Part shown: piece by piece, positions 17,355-25,745 of the stretch
Numbering within the stretch: position 1 is the first letter of the stretch
How the letters are laid out: each line of letters begins with the position of its first letter
Source: CAZAPG01 sp964486935
GTDB lineage: Bacteria; Chloroflexota; Anaerolineae; 4572-78; J111
Direction: 5' to 3'
NCBI GenBank assembly: GCA_964486935.1
Contig: CAZAPG010000020.1
Location: forward strand, 1 to 64,000
Length of the DNA: 64,000 bases
Notes under the pieces: generated by a model
Database searches by the model: none
What the model was told of the DNA's origin: nothing
Seen by the model: the letters and a program-made list of their open reading frames with translations, nothing else
Position numbers and translations under genes: made by a program

Positions 17355-18086
17355 ATGACAACTTACAAACCAAAACTTCCAACCAATATCAGCTCTTTAA
17401 ACTGGGTTGGCCCCGATGCGCCGGCCTACGCCCAAAGCGGATTAATCCATTGCGTCAGCCTGCCAGAAAATGCCGGCCCTTCACAACCCGCGCCGCTGGT
17501 GGTAATGGTTCACGGCTGGGGCGGCGATGAAAGCGTTATGTGGATATTCAAACAAACCCTGCCGGCCGGCGTCGCGGCTATCACCCCGCGCGCGCCGGTT
17601 GCCCTGGAAAACAACCAGGGCTTTATCTGGTTTACCTACCCCCACACCCGGCTCAACCCCGACCCCGACTCGCTGGAGCGGGGGTTAGCCAACTTGGGCC
17701 GGTTTATCGCCAGCCTGCCCCAACTCTATCCGGTTGACCCCCGGCGCATCATTTTGATGGGTTTTAGCCAGGGCGCGGCTATGTGCAACGCTTACATTTT
17801 GACACATCCCCAGGCCGCTATTGGGGTGGCATCGCTGGCCGGGAGTCTGGTCAATATCCCAAATTTTGAGTCGCATCCCCAATTGCTGGCCGGATTACCG
17901 GTGTTTATTGCCCACGGCGCCAGAGACGAGGTTGTCCCCATAGGTGAGGCTCAGGAGAGCCGCCAAATTTTTGCCAACGCGGGCGCAGATGTAACTTATG
18001 GCGAGTACAACACCGGCCACAAAATGAGTTCTCAGGCCATGAAAGATTTATCGGTCTGGCTGTCTAATCTCTTAACTAAAGCATAA
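17355..18086 (+). CDS. Phospholipase/carboxylesterase-like alpha/beta hydrolase
   Basis: 243 residues from the ATG at 17355; the frame stays open back to 17214 but that part is unlike the family. PLVVMVHGWGGDES is the oxyanion strand, IILMGFSQGAAMCNA the nucleophile elbow (G-F-S-Q-G, characteristic of the phospholipase/carboxylesterase family), ARDEVVPIGEAQ supplies the catalytic Asp and NTGHKMSSQ the catalytic His. Likely a cytosolic esterase on acyl or short-chain esters. A second in-frame ATG at 17331 is possible. No strong ribosome binding site. A small hairpin (CGCCC-TGCCT-GGGCG, 18102-18116) follows. Confidence 0.85.
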   Translation: MTTYKPKLPTNISSLNWVGPDAPAYAQSGLIHCVSLPENAGPSQPAPLVVMVHGWGGDESVMWIFKQTLPAGVAAITPRAPVALENNQGFIWFTYPHTRLNPDPDSLERGLANLGRFIASLPQLYPVDPRRIILMGFSQGAAMCNAYILTHPQAAIGVASLAGSLVNIPNFESHPQLLAGLPVFIAHGARDEVVPIGEAQESRQIFANAGADVTYGEYNTGHKMSSQAMKDLSVWLSNLLTKA

Positions 18087-18135
18087 CCTATTTTCAATTG
18101 ACGCCCTGCCTGGGCGCGTTGCCGGGTAAATTAAC

Positions 18136-18972
18136 GTGTCATCAAAAGTTAAACAGGCTTTTGCCACAGCAGTCAACCAACCAGACTCGCAAATTAATTT
18201 AGCCTACGCCGCGTTGCTCGTGGCCGAATACCTGACTCGCCAGGCCGTTGATATTCCACCATACCTGGTTATGCTAGACCGGATGGCCGAAGAAACCGAG
18301 CCGCTGGTTAGAGCCAGCAACACCGATTTAGAGGTGATTGACACCCTTAACCAGTTTATGTTTGAAGACATGAAGTTCTCCGGCAATGCAGCCAACTACT
18401 ATCACCCGGATAACTCCTTTTTGAACAAAGTGCTGGAACTGCGAACGGGCATCCCCATTTCCTTGAGCCTGGTCTATCTTGAAGTCGGCCAGCGATTGGG
18501 CCTGCCGCTGTGGGGCATCGGTATGCCGGGACATTTTATTGTGGGGTACGGCTCGCCTGCCGACCCCATTTACATTGACGTGTTCAATCGGGGCCGCCTG
18601 TTAAGCGAGGATGACTGCCTGGCGATGTGCCAGATTTCAGAGGCCAATCGCTTTTCCTTTAAGGACCAGTATTTAAAACCGGCCACCAAAAAAGCTATCC
18701 TCTTTCGGATGTTGCTCAACCTGAAACAAATTTATGTCGGCTGGGAAGAGTGGCGCAGCGCCTACAAAACAGTGGATTTAATGCTGCTGGTCAACCCCGA
18801 TGAAATTACCGAAATCAGAGACCGGGGCCTGCTGGCCTACCGGCTCAACCGGCTGCAAGATGCTATTTTTGATGTCAAACGGTATTTATACCTGGCCCCG
18901 CAAAGCGTTGATGCCGCCTGGCTGGAAAAAAGGATTGAGGCCATGGAAGAAAAACTTCTCCGCCTCAATTGA
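18136..18972 (+). CDS. SirB1-type transglutaminase-like / TPR protein
   Basis: 278 residues starting at a GTG. The N-terminal 190 residues match the SirB1 (Transglut_core2) family: NQFMFEDMKFSGNAANYYHPDNSFLNKVLELRTGIPISLSLVYLEVGQRLGLP, then GIGMPGHFIVGYG and IYIDVFNRGRLLSEDD. The C-terminal 80 residues, DEITEIRDRGLLAYRLNRLQDAIFDVKRYLYLAP, form TPR-like helices, as usual for this family. Function is not firmly known; a peptidase-like or protein-binding role is assumed. Single gene, 53 bases after the hydrolase and 58 before the M20 gene, so it may be co-transcribed with both. Confidence 0.85.
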   Translation: MSSKVKQAFATAVNQPDSQINLAYAALLVAEYLTRQAVDIPPYLVMLDRMAEETEPLVRASNTDLEVIDTLNQFMFEDMKFSGNAANYYHPDNSFLNKVLELRTGIPISLSLVYLEVGQRLGLPLWGIGMPGHFIVGYGSPADPIYIDVFNRGRLLSEDDCLAMCQISEANRFSFKDQYLKPATKKAILFRMLLNLKQIYVGWEEWRSAYKTVDLMLLVNPDEITEIRDRGLLAYRLNRLQDAIFDVKRYLYLAPQSVDAAWLEKRIEAMEEKLLRLN

Positions 18973-19030
18973 AAGGTTTCGGGTTGCTGATTACAAATTA
19001 CCAAACTACTAAATCTACATTGGAGCATCT
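18973..19030. repeat. Intergenic AT-rich short repeat
   Basis: Contains GATTACAAATTACCAAACTA, an ATTACCAA-type repeat unit also seen at 56580-56640 and 60235-60300. No promoter-like element stands out, and GGAG just before the next ATG is the ribosome binding site of the M20 gene. Confidence 0.45.
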
Positions 19031-20260
19031 ATGCGTCCTGTTATTGATGGCGAACAACTACTGGAAAATTTGGACACCCTGGCTCAATTTGGAGCCACGC
19101 CCGCCGGCGGACTCAACCGCATTGCCTTTAATGAGGCCGACTTGCAGGCCCGCCGCTGGGTTGAGCAGCAAATGCAGGCTTTGGGCATGACCTTTCGCGC
19201 CGACGAGGCCGGCAACACCATTGGCCTCTATCCCGGTAGCCGGGCCGACCTGCCCCCCATCGCCCTCGGTTCCCACACCGATACCGTACCCAACGGCGGC
19301 CGCTTTGATGGCGCGCTGGGCGTGCTGGCCGCGCTGGCCTGCGTTCGGGCGCTGCGCGAGGCCAAAACCCAACTGCGCCACCCGGTAGAAATTATCAACT
19401 TCACCGCCGAGGAGGCCACCATGTCGGGCGGCACGCTGGGCAGCCGGGCCATGTGCGGCCTGCTTCAGGCCGGTTCGCCGGTTAACCAGCCCGCCTGGGA
19501 CGGCCGCCCCGTGGCCGAACATCTGCGCGCCGCCGGGCTAAACCCCGACACGCTGGCGCGGGCGCAGCGCCCGCCGGGCAGCCTGGCCGCCTACCTGGAA
19601 CTGCACATCGAACAGGGCGGGACCCTGGCCCTTGAACAGACCGATATCGGCGTGGTTGAGGGCATTGTTGGTATTCGTCGCTACAGCGTTACCTTTAAGG
19701 GATACGCCAACCACGCCGGCACCACACCCATGAGCCAACGACAAGACGCGCTGGTTATGGCCGCGCCCTTTATTATGGCCGCGCGCGAGGTAGCGGTTGC
19801 CAGAGGGATTGTCGGCACTATTGGCCAGTTGCAGGTGCAGCCGGGCGCGCCCAACGTTATTCCGGGCCGGGTGGAGTTGAGTCTGGAAATTCGCGGGCTG
19901 GATGAGTCGATTTTGGATGAAGCCGAAGCAGAACTGGCGCAGCGCGCCGGGCAGTCCGGGGGTCAATTTGAGCCGGTTGCCGGCAAGTCGGCCACCGCAT
20001 CCGACCCCCGCCTGACCGAGGCGCTGGCCGCTGCCTGCGCTGAACTGGGTCTGAGCTATCGGCGCATGCCCAGCGGCGCGGGCCACGATGCCATGTGCGT
20101 GGCCGCCATTGCGCCCCAGGCTATGCTCTTTGTGCCCAGCCAGGGCGGGGTCAGCCACTCGCCCGATGAGTACACCACGCCCGAAGATTGCGTCAACGGG
20201 GCGCGGGTGCTGCTGGGCGCGCTGCTGCGGCTGGATGAAATTCTCGACCCGGAAAAGTAG
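19031..20260 (+). CDS. Zn-dependent M20 amidohydrolase (N-carbamoyl amino acid / allantoate type)
   Basis: 409 residues, the usual length for the hydantoinase/carbamoylase M20 subfamily. ALGSHTDTVPNGGRFDGALGVL carries the metal-binding His and bridging Asp, EIINFTAEEATMSGG the catalytic and metal Glu pair, LELHIEQGGTLALEQTDIGVVEGIVG the third ligand, and NHAGTTPMSQRQDALV the dimerisation-domain substrate loop. It should hydrolyse a ureido or carbamoyl group, for example N-carbamoyl-beta-alanine or allantoate. Ribosome binding site GGAG five bases before the ATG. Its expected partner, a cyclic amidohydrolase, lies 2.9 kb downstream at 23141, with an AT-rich R-M island between. Confidence 0.88.
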   Translation: MRPVIDGEQLLENLDTLAQFGATPAGGLNRIAFNEADLQARRWVEQQMQALGMTFRADEAGNTIGLYPGSRADLPPIALGSHTDTVPNGGRFDGALGVLAALACVRALREAKTQLRHPVEIINFTAEEATMSGGTLGSRAMCGLLQAGSPVNQPAWDGRPVAEHLRAAGLNPDTLARAQRPPGSLAAYLELHIEQGGTLALEQTDIGVVEGIVGIRRYSVTFKGYANHAGTTPMSQRQDALVMAAPFIMAAREVAVARGIVGTIGQLQVQPGAPNVIPGRVELSLEIRGLDESILDEAEAELAQRAGQSGGQFEPVAGKSATASDPRLTEALAAACAELGLSYRRMPSGAGHDAMCVAAIAPQAMLFVPSQGGVSHSPDEYTTPEDCVNGARVLLGALLRLDEILDPEK

Positions 20261-20343
20261 GGTTACTTTAGAGGTTTCTATCCAAAATAGAACAAATGTG
20301 ATAAAATCTTCTTCACAAGTTCGGTTAACTATTTTCAGCAACT

Positions 20344-21291
20344 ATGCCACTGCAAAAATACCAGAGAACCGCATCAGAGTTACGTAAGCTGGCTTCAATG
20401 TTTTGGCCTTCTGAATTATCAGAAGAAGCGGCCAAACTTAGCGTTATTCCTATCCTATTAGAAACTCAAGATGAATTTATAGCCATTTTGAGCGTTCCTG
20501 TGCCTGATTTACAGAACTTGTTTCAGGTGATCAATGCGTCATCGTTTTCAGGCAATTTGTTTCTCAAACACTTGGTCATCTTGGCTGATTTTGGCGGCGA
20601 ACAGCTACAACGTGTTAATAGCAACTTTGAAATGTTGTTCCCTTCCGGCGAACTGGAATATTTATGGTTGGGCAAACGGCGTACTTACACATTTCAAGCA
20701 TTGCCCGTTTCTAATCTCACCAACAGTAAATTGAGTATTTCTAGCAAGAAACTGCTCAAGGAACGCAAGCTTGACAAATTACTTCAAGATGTAGCAGCGA
20801 TTTTAATTTTTGGTAGTGCCTGTACAAATGAAGTAACGGCTGAGGTTTTGAGCAAATGCGAGATTGGCAATTATTTGGGGCAACCAGAGGAGCTTGAACG
20901 ATTTATCAAACAACGCTACATTTGGGTAAGTCGAATTACTATGGGTTCTCGTGCCAACAATTTGGGGCAATTAGCGCAGCAATTTGTTCTGGAGTATTTG
21001 GAGAAGAATCTCAACAACAAAGATATTGAGCTTCAATCAAACGGAAATATTCCCGGCATCACCCACAGTAATGAGCAAACAAACCGACCAACAACGTTTG
21101 ACATTGTTATCTCAAAAGGCAACAAATATGTAGCGATTGAAGTCAGTTTTCAGGTTACAACAAACAACACCATTGAACGTAAAGCTGGTCAAGCCCAAGC
21201 GCGATGCAATCAAATTGACAAGGCCGGTTACAAAATTGCATACGTGGTGGATGGGGCAGGAAACTTTCAGCGAGAAAATGTCTTGGTGTAA
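20344..21291 (+). CDS. Putative restriction endonuclease of an AT-rich island
   Basis: 315 residues. The C-terminal part has a PD-(D/E)XK-like site, TTFDIVISKGNKYVAIEVSFQ: Asp in one strand, then E-x-S in the next, where the last residue is usually Lys or Gln. IERKAGQAQARCNQ and KIAYVVDGAGNFQRENVL follow, as in type II endonucleases that end with a small helical cap; the cap here looks short, so the 3' end may be trimmed. AT-rich and unlike flanking genes. It is followed by two small unknown genes and a methylase remnant, which supports an R-M origin. Specificity unknown. Confidence 0.6.
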   Translation: MPLQKYQRTASELRKLASMFWPSELSEEAAKLSVIPILLETQDEFIAILSVPVPDLQNLFQVINASSFSGNLFLKHLVILADFGGEQLQRVNSNFEMLFPSGELEYLWLGKRRTYTFQALPVSNLTNSKLSISSKKLLKERKLDKLLQDVAAILIFGSACTNEVTAEVLSKCEIGNYLGQPEELERFIKQRYIWVSRITMGSRANNLGQLAQQFVLEYLEKNLNNKDIELQSNGNIPGITHSNEQTNRPTTFDIVISKGNKYVAIEVSFQVTTNNTIERKAGQAQARCNQIDKAGYKIAYVVDGAGNFQRENVLV

Positions 21292-21304
21292 ATAGAGATA
21301 ATAT

Positions 21305-21616
21305 ATGAACGACCAACAAATCCTCAATGAAATGATAAATGTGTATGTAAAAGCAATTCCAGAAATGAAGTTATTGGGCGAAATTGATTGGTACAATGCT
21401 GCCCGCATCACTCAAAGACGCATTGCTTCCAAATTACACAATGAGTTGAATTTATCATCAGCACAGTTGGCGCGTGAATGTCACGCAGATCTGCAAGGAT
21501 ATATCGAAGTAAAATTTGGCTCAAACATAATGGATGCTACGAACTGTTTCAATAAAGGCTGTTTTGATTTGTATTTACTCAGCCAGCACCTGATCCAAAT
21601 CGGAGGCTCACCGTAG
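21305..21616 (+). CDS. Small unknown protein in R-M island
   Basis: 103 residues, mostly helical and charged (MNDQQILNEMINVYVKAIPE, then DWYNAARITQRRIASKLHNE). No family recognised. It is 13 bases after the putative endonuclease and two bases before the next gene, with the same AT-rich codon use, so it is part of that cassette. It could be the missing end of a frameshifted larger protein or a small accessory factor; the sequence alone does not decide. Confidence 0.5.
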   Translation: MNDQQILNEMINVYVKAIPEMKLLGEIDWYNAARITQRRIASKLHNELNLSSAQLARECHADLQGYIEVKFGSNIMDATNCFNKGCFDLYLLSQHLIQIGGSP

Positions 21617-21618
21617 AA

Positions 21619-22176
21619 GTGGCAAAGTTACATGGGAGTTCCGTTGAGAAATCCGGTTGGATACTAATTGCATCCCTTGAAACTCATCGTGGATGTTCAA
21701 TTACCCCAGCTAAAAGGCAATCGGGTTTTAATGGCCTATCTACGAGTCAAACTGGTGAAGTGAGAAAAATTGAACTTAAAACAGTCTACAAATCCGATGA
21801 TTGGTTTGCAATAAACGGTTTCGCTGGAATACAGAAACTTTTTTTTGATGAAGATTATTGGTTATATTTTGCGGTTCTACCTCAAAACTATGTAATTTGT
21901 ACGAGGGCTATTCCATTTTTGAGCAAACAAGTTAGTAAGAAAATTGATGAGAATCCAACAGATTATATTCGAGCCTGGATCTCTCTTACTAAAGCTATCT
22001 CAAGAGATTTTGAAATCAAATTATTTCCGCGTATGAATTTCAAAGTTAACGTACCAATAAGAACTATGCTTCAGGAAATCTTAGATCAACCTGTGTCCCA
22101 TAACTGGAAAGATATTGTCCAGTCAATATGGCAACTCGATGAGTCTGGTAAATGGCGTCAGTTATATGAAGAATAG
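21619..22176 (+). CDS. Unknown protein in R-M island, possible nuclease
   Basis: 185 residues from a GTG start. GEVRKIELKTVYKSDDWFAINGF contains E-x-K after a strand, followed by FDEDYWLYFAVLPQNYVICTR, a pattern compatible with a small PD-(D/E)XK or Mrr-like nuclease core, but no clear upstream Asp is seen. Its stop overlaps the start of the methylase remnant by 11 bases, as in a translationally coupled cassette. I do not recognise the family. Confidence 0.5.
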   Translation: MAKLHGSSVEKSGWILIASLETHRGCSITPAKRQSGFNGLSTSQTGEVRKIELKTVYKSDDWFAINGFAGIQKLFFDEDYWLYFAVLPQNYVICTRAIPFLSKQVSKKIDENPTDYIRAWISLTKAISRDFEIKLFPRMNFKVNVPIRTMLQEILDQPVSHNWKDIVQSIWQLDESGKWRQLYEE

Positions 22177-23083
22177 TTTCCGCAAAACTTGCGCCATTCT
22201 CAATATCCCGCTATGGGCAATTCGCCATTTTTTGCATATGGAGAAGATACTTCAATTCCAAAATTGGATTGCCTGGGATGCGTTATCTTTTCCCGTACGA
22301 CTCATTATGCCCGCCCATTATGCCATTATCTGTTTTAGTAAAGGGCCATCTCGTCCATTGCCGGGGTTAGTTGGGAGTGCAGGCGAGTTTACTCCACCTA
22401 ATTCACCGGCAACATTCAACTCGCTTGAACCATTGGCCGAATGGTTTTGTTTGCGGTCTCGATGTGTGCGAACTCGTCAAAAGATGCATATAAATGATCG
22501 TGGGCCACTAACCGATTTGTGGTGGGATATTCACCGTTTGAAACACAATAGTCGGCGTGTAGACCATCCTTGCCAGCTTCCTCCTCAATTAATGTATCGT
22601 CTTATTTCAATTTTTACCAAGCCGGAAGAAATTGTCTTGGATTGTTTTAATGGGGCGGGTACGAGTACGCTCACAGCGCATCAATTAAATAGGCAATATA
22701 TCGGCATAGAGCTTTCAGAGAAATATCACAAAATTACTGAGTCACACCATCGAGAAATACAACAGGGGCTTGACCCGTTCCGAAAAGCCAAGCGGATTTT
22801 GACTGAGAAGAATAGTCCCGTTGAACGTATGCCTGAAAAGAGTTATGAAGTTCCTAAGAAAACTTTACAATTAGAAGTCAGGCGAGTGGCAAAAATGTTG
22901 GGTAAGTTGCCAAGCCGTGAGGAAGTAATTGAATATGGAAAATACCCAATTAAATATTATGATGAATATTTTGCCAGTTGGGGTGAAGTCTGTGCTGCTG
23001 CCCGCCACGATGGAATGTCTGAAGAGAGAAATAATGGCACATCAGAACCCGAGTCTGCTACTAAACAATTAAGCCTGTTTTAA
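22166..23083 (+). pseudogene. Beta-class DNA methyltransferase lacking its DPPY half
   Basis: About 305 residues. After WAIRHFLHMEKILQFQNWIAWDALSFP and MPAHYAIICFSKG, which normally follow motif IV, comes RVDHPCQLPPQLMYRLISIF and motif I, VLDCFNGAGTSTLTAHQL. This is the order of beta-class N6-adenine/N4-cytosine enzymes, but motif IV (DPPY), which should precede it, is absent. The frame is closed by a TAG at 22082, and the upstream DNA encodes the 185-residue protein instead. Either the catalytic 5' half has been deleted or it is supplied elsewhere. An ATG start at 22166 overlaps the previous stop. The last 80 residues are a DUF-like DNA-binding tail with a run of Lys. Confidence 0.7.
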
Positions 23084-23140
23084 TTAGGGGTTAGCGAGAA
23101 TTTCATTGGACACTGAAAGTTCCAGTTTTGGGATGTACTG

Positions 23141-24517
23141 TTGGACTTAGCCATTATCAACGGACAGGTTGTAACGGAACATAGCCTCTTCCCCGCCGAT
23201 GTGGGGATTGCTGACGGCAAAATTGCCGCGCTGGCCGCGCCGGGGAAACTGTCTCCGGCTCAGGAAACCATTGACGCAGCCGGAATGTTGCTGCTGTCCG
23301 GCGCGATTGATATTCACTTTCACGCCCGCACCCCGGCCTACCCTGAGCGGGGCGATTTTTACACCGAAACCCGCGCCGCCGCGGCCGGAGGCGTCACCAC
23401 TATTTTTGAAATGCCCATCTCCAAACCCGGCTGCGCCACCCCCGAAACCTTCCGCAACCGGCAAATGCTGGCCCAGGCCCAGTGCCTTGTGGATTTTGCC
23501 CTGTTTGGCGCGCCCGGCACGCTCAACCGGGATGACGTGCTGGGCATGGCCGCCCAGGGCGCCATCGCCTTTAAAATATTCATGCATCGCGCGCCGCTGG
23601 GCCGCGAGGATGAGTTCATCGGCATTTGTCTGACGGATGACGACCACCTGTATCAGGCGCTGGCTCTGGTTAAAGAAACGGGCCGCCGGCTGGTCGTCCA
23701 CTGCGAAAGCGACCATCTGCTGGAGATGGGGCTGGCCCATATGCAGGCCGCCGGCCGCACCGACCTGCGCGCTCACAACGATTCTCGCCCGCCGGTGGTT
23801 GAGGCGCTGGCCGTGGCCCGCTTGCTGACCATGGCCGAGGCGCTGCAAGCGCCGGTCCACGTGGCCCACGTTAGCTGCGCCCAGGCCGTCGATATTATCC
23901 GGCGCTTTCGGCGCGACGGGCTGGACGTGACCGCCGAAACCTGTCCCCACTACCTGTTTTTTGATGAAGATGACTACCTGCGGCTGGGGCCGTATGCCAA
24001 AATCAACCCGCCCATTCGCAGCGCCGCCCACCAGCGGGCGTTGTGGCGGGCCATTGACGAAGGTATTTTCAGCGCCATCACCACCGACCACTCGACCTAT
24101 CTGGTTAAAGAAAAGGAGCGGGGCTGGGAGGGAGTCTGGCTGTCGCCCTCTGGCGCGCCGGGGGTGCAGGCCATGCTACCCCTGCTGATGACTGCCGCCT
24201 TGCGCGACAGGCGGTTGCCGGTGGAGCAGGTGGTGCGCCTCATCAGCAGCGAGCCGGCCCGACTGTTTGGCCTGGCCCCGCGTAAGGGTACGCTCCAACC
24301 CGGCGCAGATGCCGATATTTGCCTGTACGACCCGCGCCCCACTACCAAACTTACCTACGAGCAAATGCTCAGCCAGGCGCGCGATGTCGATAAACTGTAT
24401 CTGGATATGGAATTTCAGGGGAGGGTGGTTTTAACCCTGGTGCGGGGGCGGCGCGTTTTTCACAACGGGGAAATTTTGGCAGAAGCCGGCAGCGGGCAAT
24501 TTGTAGCGCCGGGTTAG
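23141..24517 (+). CDS. Dihydroorotase/allantoinase-like cyclic amidohydrolase
   Basis: 458 residues from a TTG start. Metal-binding residues appear in order: DIHFHAR (H-x-H), IAFKIFMH (the Lys that becomes carboxylated), VVHCES (His), VHVAHVSCAQAVD (His) and TTDHSTY (Asp). The family contains dihydroorotase, dihydropyrimidinase, hydantoinase and allantoinase. The paired M20 amidohydrolase upstream (19031) favours a two-step ring-opening then decarbamoylation pathway for hydantoins, dihydropyrimidines or allantoin (inference). The stop overlaps the stop of the convergent SLOG gene by three bases. Confidence 0.88.
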   Translation: MDLAIINGQVVTEHSLFPADVGIADGKIAALAAPGKLSPAQETIDAAGMLLLSGAIDIHFHARTPAYPERGDFYTETRAAAAGGVTTIFEMPISKPGCATPETFRNRQMLAQAQCLVDFALFGAPGTLNRDDVLGMAAQGAIAFKIFMHRAPLGREDEFIGICLTDDDHLYQALALVKETGRRLVVHCESDHLLEMGLAHMQAAGRTDLRAHNDSRPPVVEALAVARLLTMAEALQAPVHVAHVSCAQAVDIIRRFRRDGLDVTAETCPHYLFFDEDDYLRLGPYAKINPPIRSAAHQRALWRAIDEGIFSAITTDHSTYLVKEKERGWEGVWLSPSGAPGVQAMLPLLMTAALRDRRLPVEQVVRLISSEPARLFGLAPRKGTLQPGADADICLYDPRPTTKLTYEQMLSQARDVDKLYLDMEFQGRVVLTLVRGRRVFHNGEILAEAGSGQFVAPG

Positions 24518-25248
24518 TTCAGGCGCTGCTCTAGCAAACGCCCCAATTCTTCGGGGGGGGATTTGATATCGAAAATGGTCAGGCGGCCATTGCGGACAAT
24601 TGTAGCGATGCGGTCTCTGACGTTGGCCTGGGGGTTTTGAACGGCGTTGGCAATTTCATCGGCCAGGCGACCACTGCCGGCAATGACAATCACCTCGCGG
24701 TTTTGGCGCACGTTCCACTCAATCTCGTGCAGGGCAATGGCGCCGCCGTTAACCAGCAGCGTTACCGACGGGACATTGGCCGAAAGGTATCCCGCCAGGG
24801 CGTACATTGTTTCTACCTCGTCGCCCCACAAATAGCCTTCAACCAGCACAAAATAAGGATGATGCGGCTCCATAATATCCTCGGCATGCAGGCCGGCCTG
24901 GCCGATATCGGCGTGGGCCGGCAACACGCCGATGTGGGCTACCTGGCTGCCGGCATGGGCTAATGCCTCGCCCATGAGTTGCATCACGCCAGATTGGGTG
25001 CCGCCATCAATCACCGTGCCCTGATAACGGGCAATGACCCGGCCTACTTCGGCAAATAATGCTCTTAAGCGGGTAAATAATTCGCCGGACATGTTCCCCG
25101 CGCCGCCCGAAATCAACAGCAGCCGGGTACAGGGGGGCAGTTTGAGCGCCGCCGCAATCTCTGCCGGGTCAATTTGGCCGTTGGTGCGCACGGTCAGGGC
25201 GCGTCGGCCATTAGCGAATGTTTTGATAAAGGGTTTGAGCTGGCTCAT
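24514..25248 (-). CDS. SLOG-domain protein, prokaryotic TRPM-like (LSDAT)
   Basis: 244 residues from the ATG at 25248; the frame is open to 25380 but that extension looks spurious. A single Rossmann-like SLOG domain: LLLISGGAGNMSGE is the first strand and glycine loop, YQGTVIDGGTQSGVMQLMGEAL the second, followed by HPYFVLVEGYLWGDEVETMYALAGYL and VIVIAGSGRLADEIANAV. The set VIDGGTQSGVM...GSGRLADEI is the prokaryotic counterpart of the TRPM SLOG domain, which binds nucleotide-derived ligands such as ADP-ribose. No effector domain is attached. A larger SLOG-containing protein lies 1.8 kb away (27031). Confidence 0.78.
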   Translation of the reverse strand: MSQLKPFIKTFANGRRALTVRTNGQIDPAEIAAALKLPPCTRLLLISGGAGNMSGELFTRLRALFAEVGRVIARYQGTVIDGGTQSGVMQLMGEALAHAGSQVAHIGVLPAHADIGQAGLHAEDIMEPHHPYFVLVEGYLWGDEVETMYALAGYLSANVPSVTLLVNGGAIALHEIEWNVRQNREVIVIAGSGRLADEIANAVQNPQANVRDRIATIVRNGRLTIFDIKSPPEELGRLLEQRLN

Positions 25249-25426
25249 CTCGGTGAAACTGACTTGATATTTGTTAATTCTATAACACCATAACCCCTTG
25301 ATTTCCGCAATAGCGCAAAAGTCACTTTTTGTTAAAGGAAACTTAAAATTTTGCTGCCGGCTGACGATACCGCGATTCAACCCTTGTATCAGTTTAAATA
25401 TGCTTCCGAAATAACCTTAAACCTTG

Positions 25427-25432
25427 TATAAT
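25427..25432 (+). promoter_or_regulatory. -10 box of the propeptide/subtilase operon
   Basis: A perfect TATAAT lies 43 bases upstream of the small propeptide gene, with only a weak -35 (TTCCGA, 17 bases before). A good ribosome binding site (AGGAG, six bases before ATG) follows. It fits a short-leader promoter for the two-gene operon. Confidence 0.5.
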
Positions 25433-25474
25433 AATAGAACAAATTAACGATGTTAACTGGCGCAGGAGTTGATT

Positions 25475-25729
25475 ATGGCCAAAATCAATGCAGAATTGGA
25501 GCAGCGGCTAAAATCTATGCCAAATAATCGCGTCAATTTAATTGTGCGCACCCAAGGCGATGCCACACCACATTTTGATTGGCTGGCCGCCGAAGGCTTT
25601 ACCGTAAGGCAGCAGTTCAGGCTAACGCCGGGCGTGGCCGTTACCTGCTCCGGGGCCGACGCGCTCAAACTGCTTGACCAGGATTGGGTTAAATCTATTG
25701 AAATTGATGCAGATGTAAAAGCGATTTAG
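25475..25729 (+). CDS. Stand-alone subtilase propeptide-like protein
   Basis: 84 residues from the ATG at 25475. MAKINAELEQRLKSMPNNRVNLIVRT, then FDWLAAEGFTVRQQFRLTPGVAVTCSGADALKLLDQDWVKSIEIDADVKAI. The order of strand, helix, strand and the closing W-V-K-S-I-E parallels the N-terminal 80 residues of the next gene (MAKLGSELQSQMNSM..., LIPGEALKLTAADIQALSQRDDIEQIWPD) and the I9 inhibitor/propeptide fold. It probably folds or inhibits the neighbouring protease in trans. No signal peptide. Gap to the protease is 16 bases, so they form an operon. Confidence 0.75.
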   Translation: MAKINAELEQRLKSMPNNRVNLIVRTQGDATPHFDWLAAEGFTVRQQFRLTPGVAVTCSGADALKLLDQDWVKSIEIDADVKAI

Positions 25730-25745
25730 CGGAAGGGAAAAAATT

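Noticed and set aside
20344..21291. AvaI/BsoBI-type endonuclease
   Set aside because: Length is similar, but the sequence does not match what I recall of BsoBI, so I give no named family.
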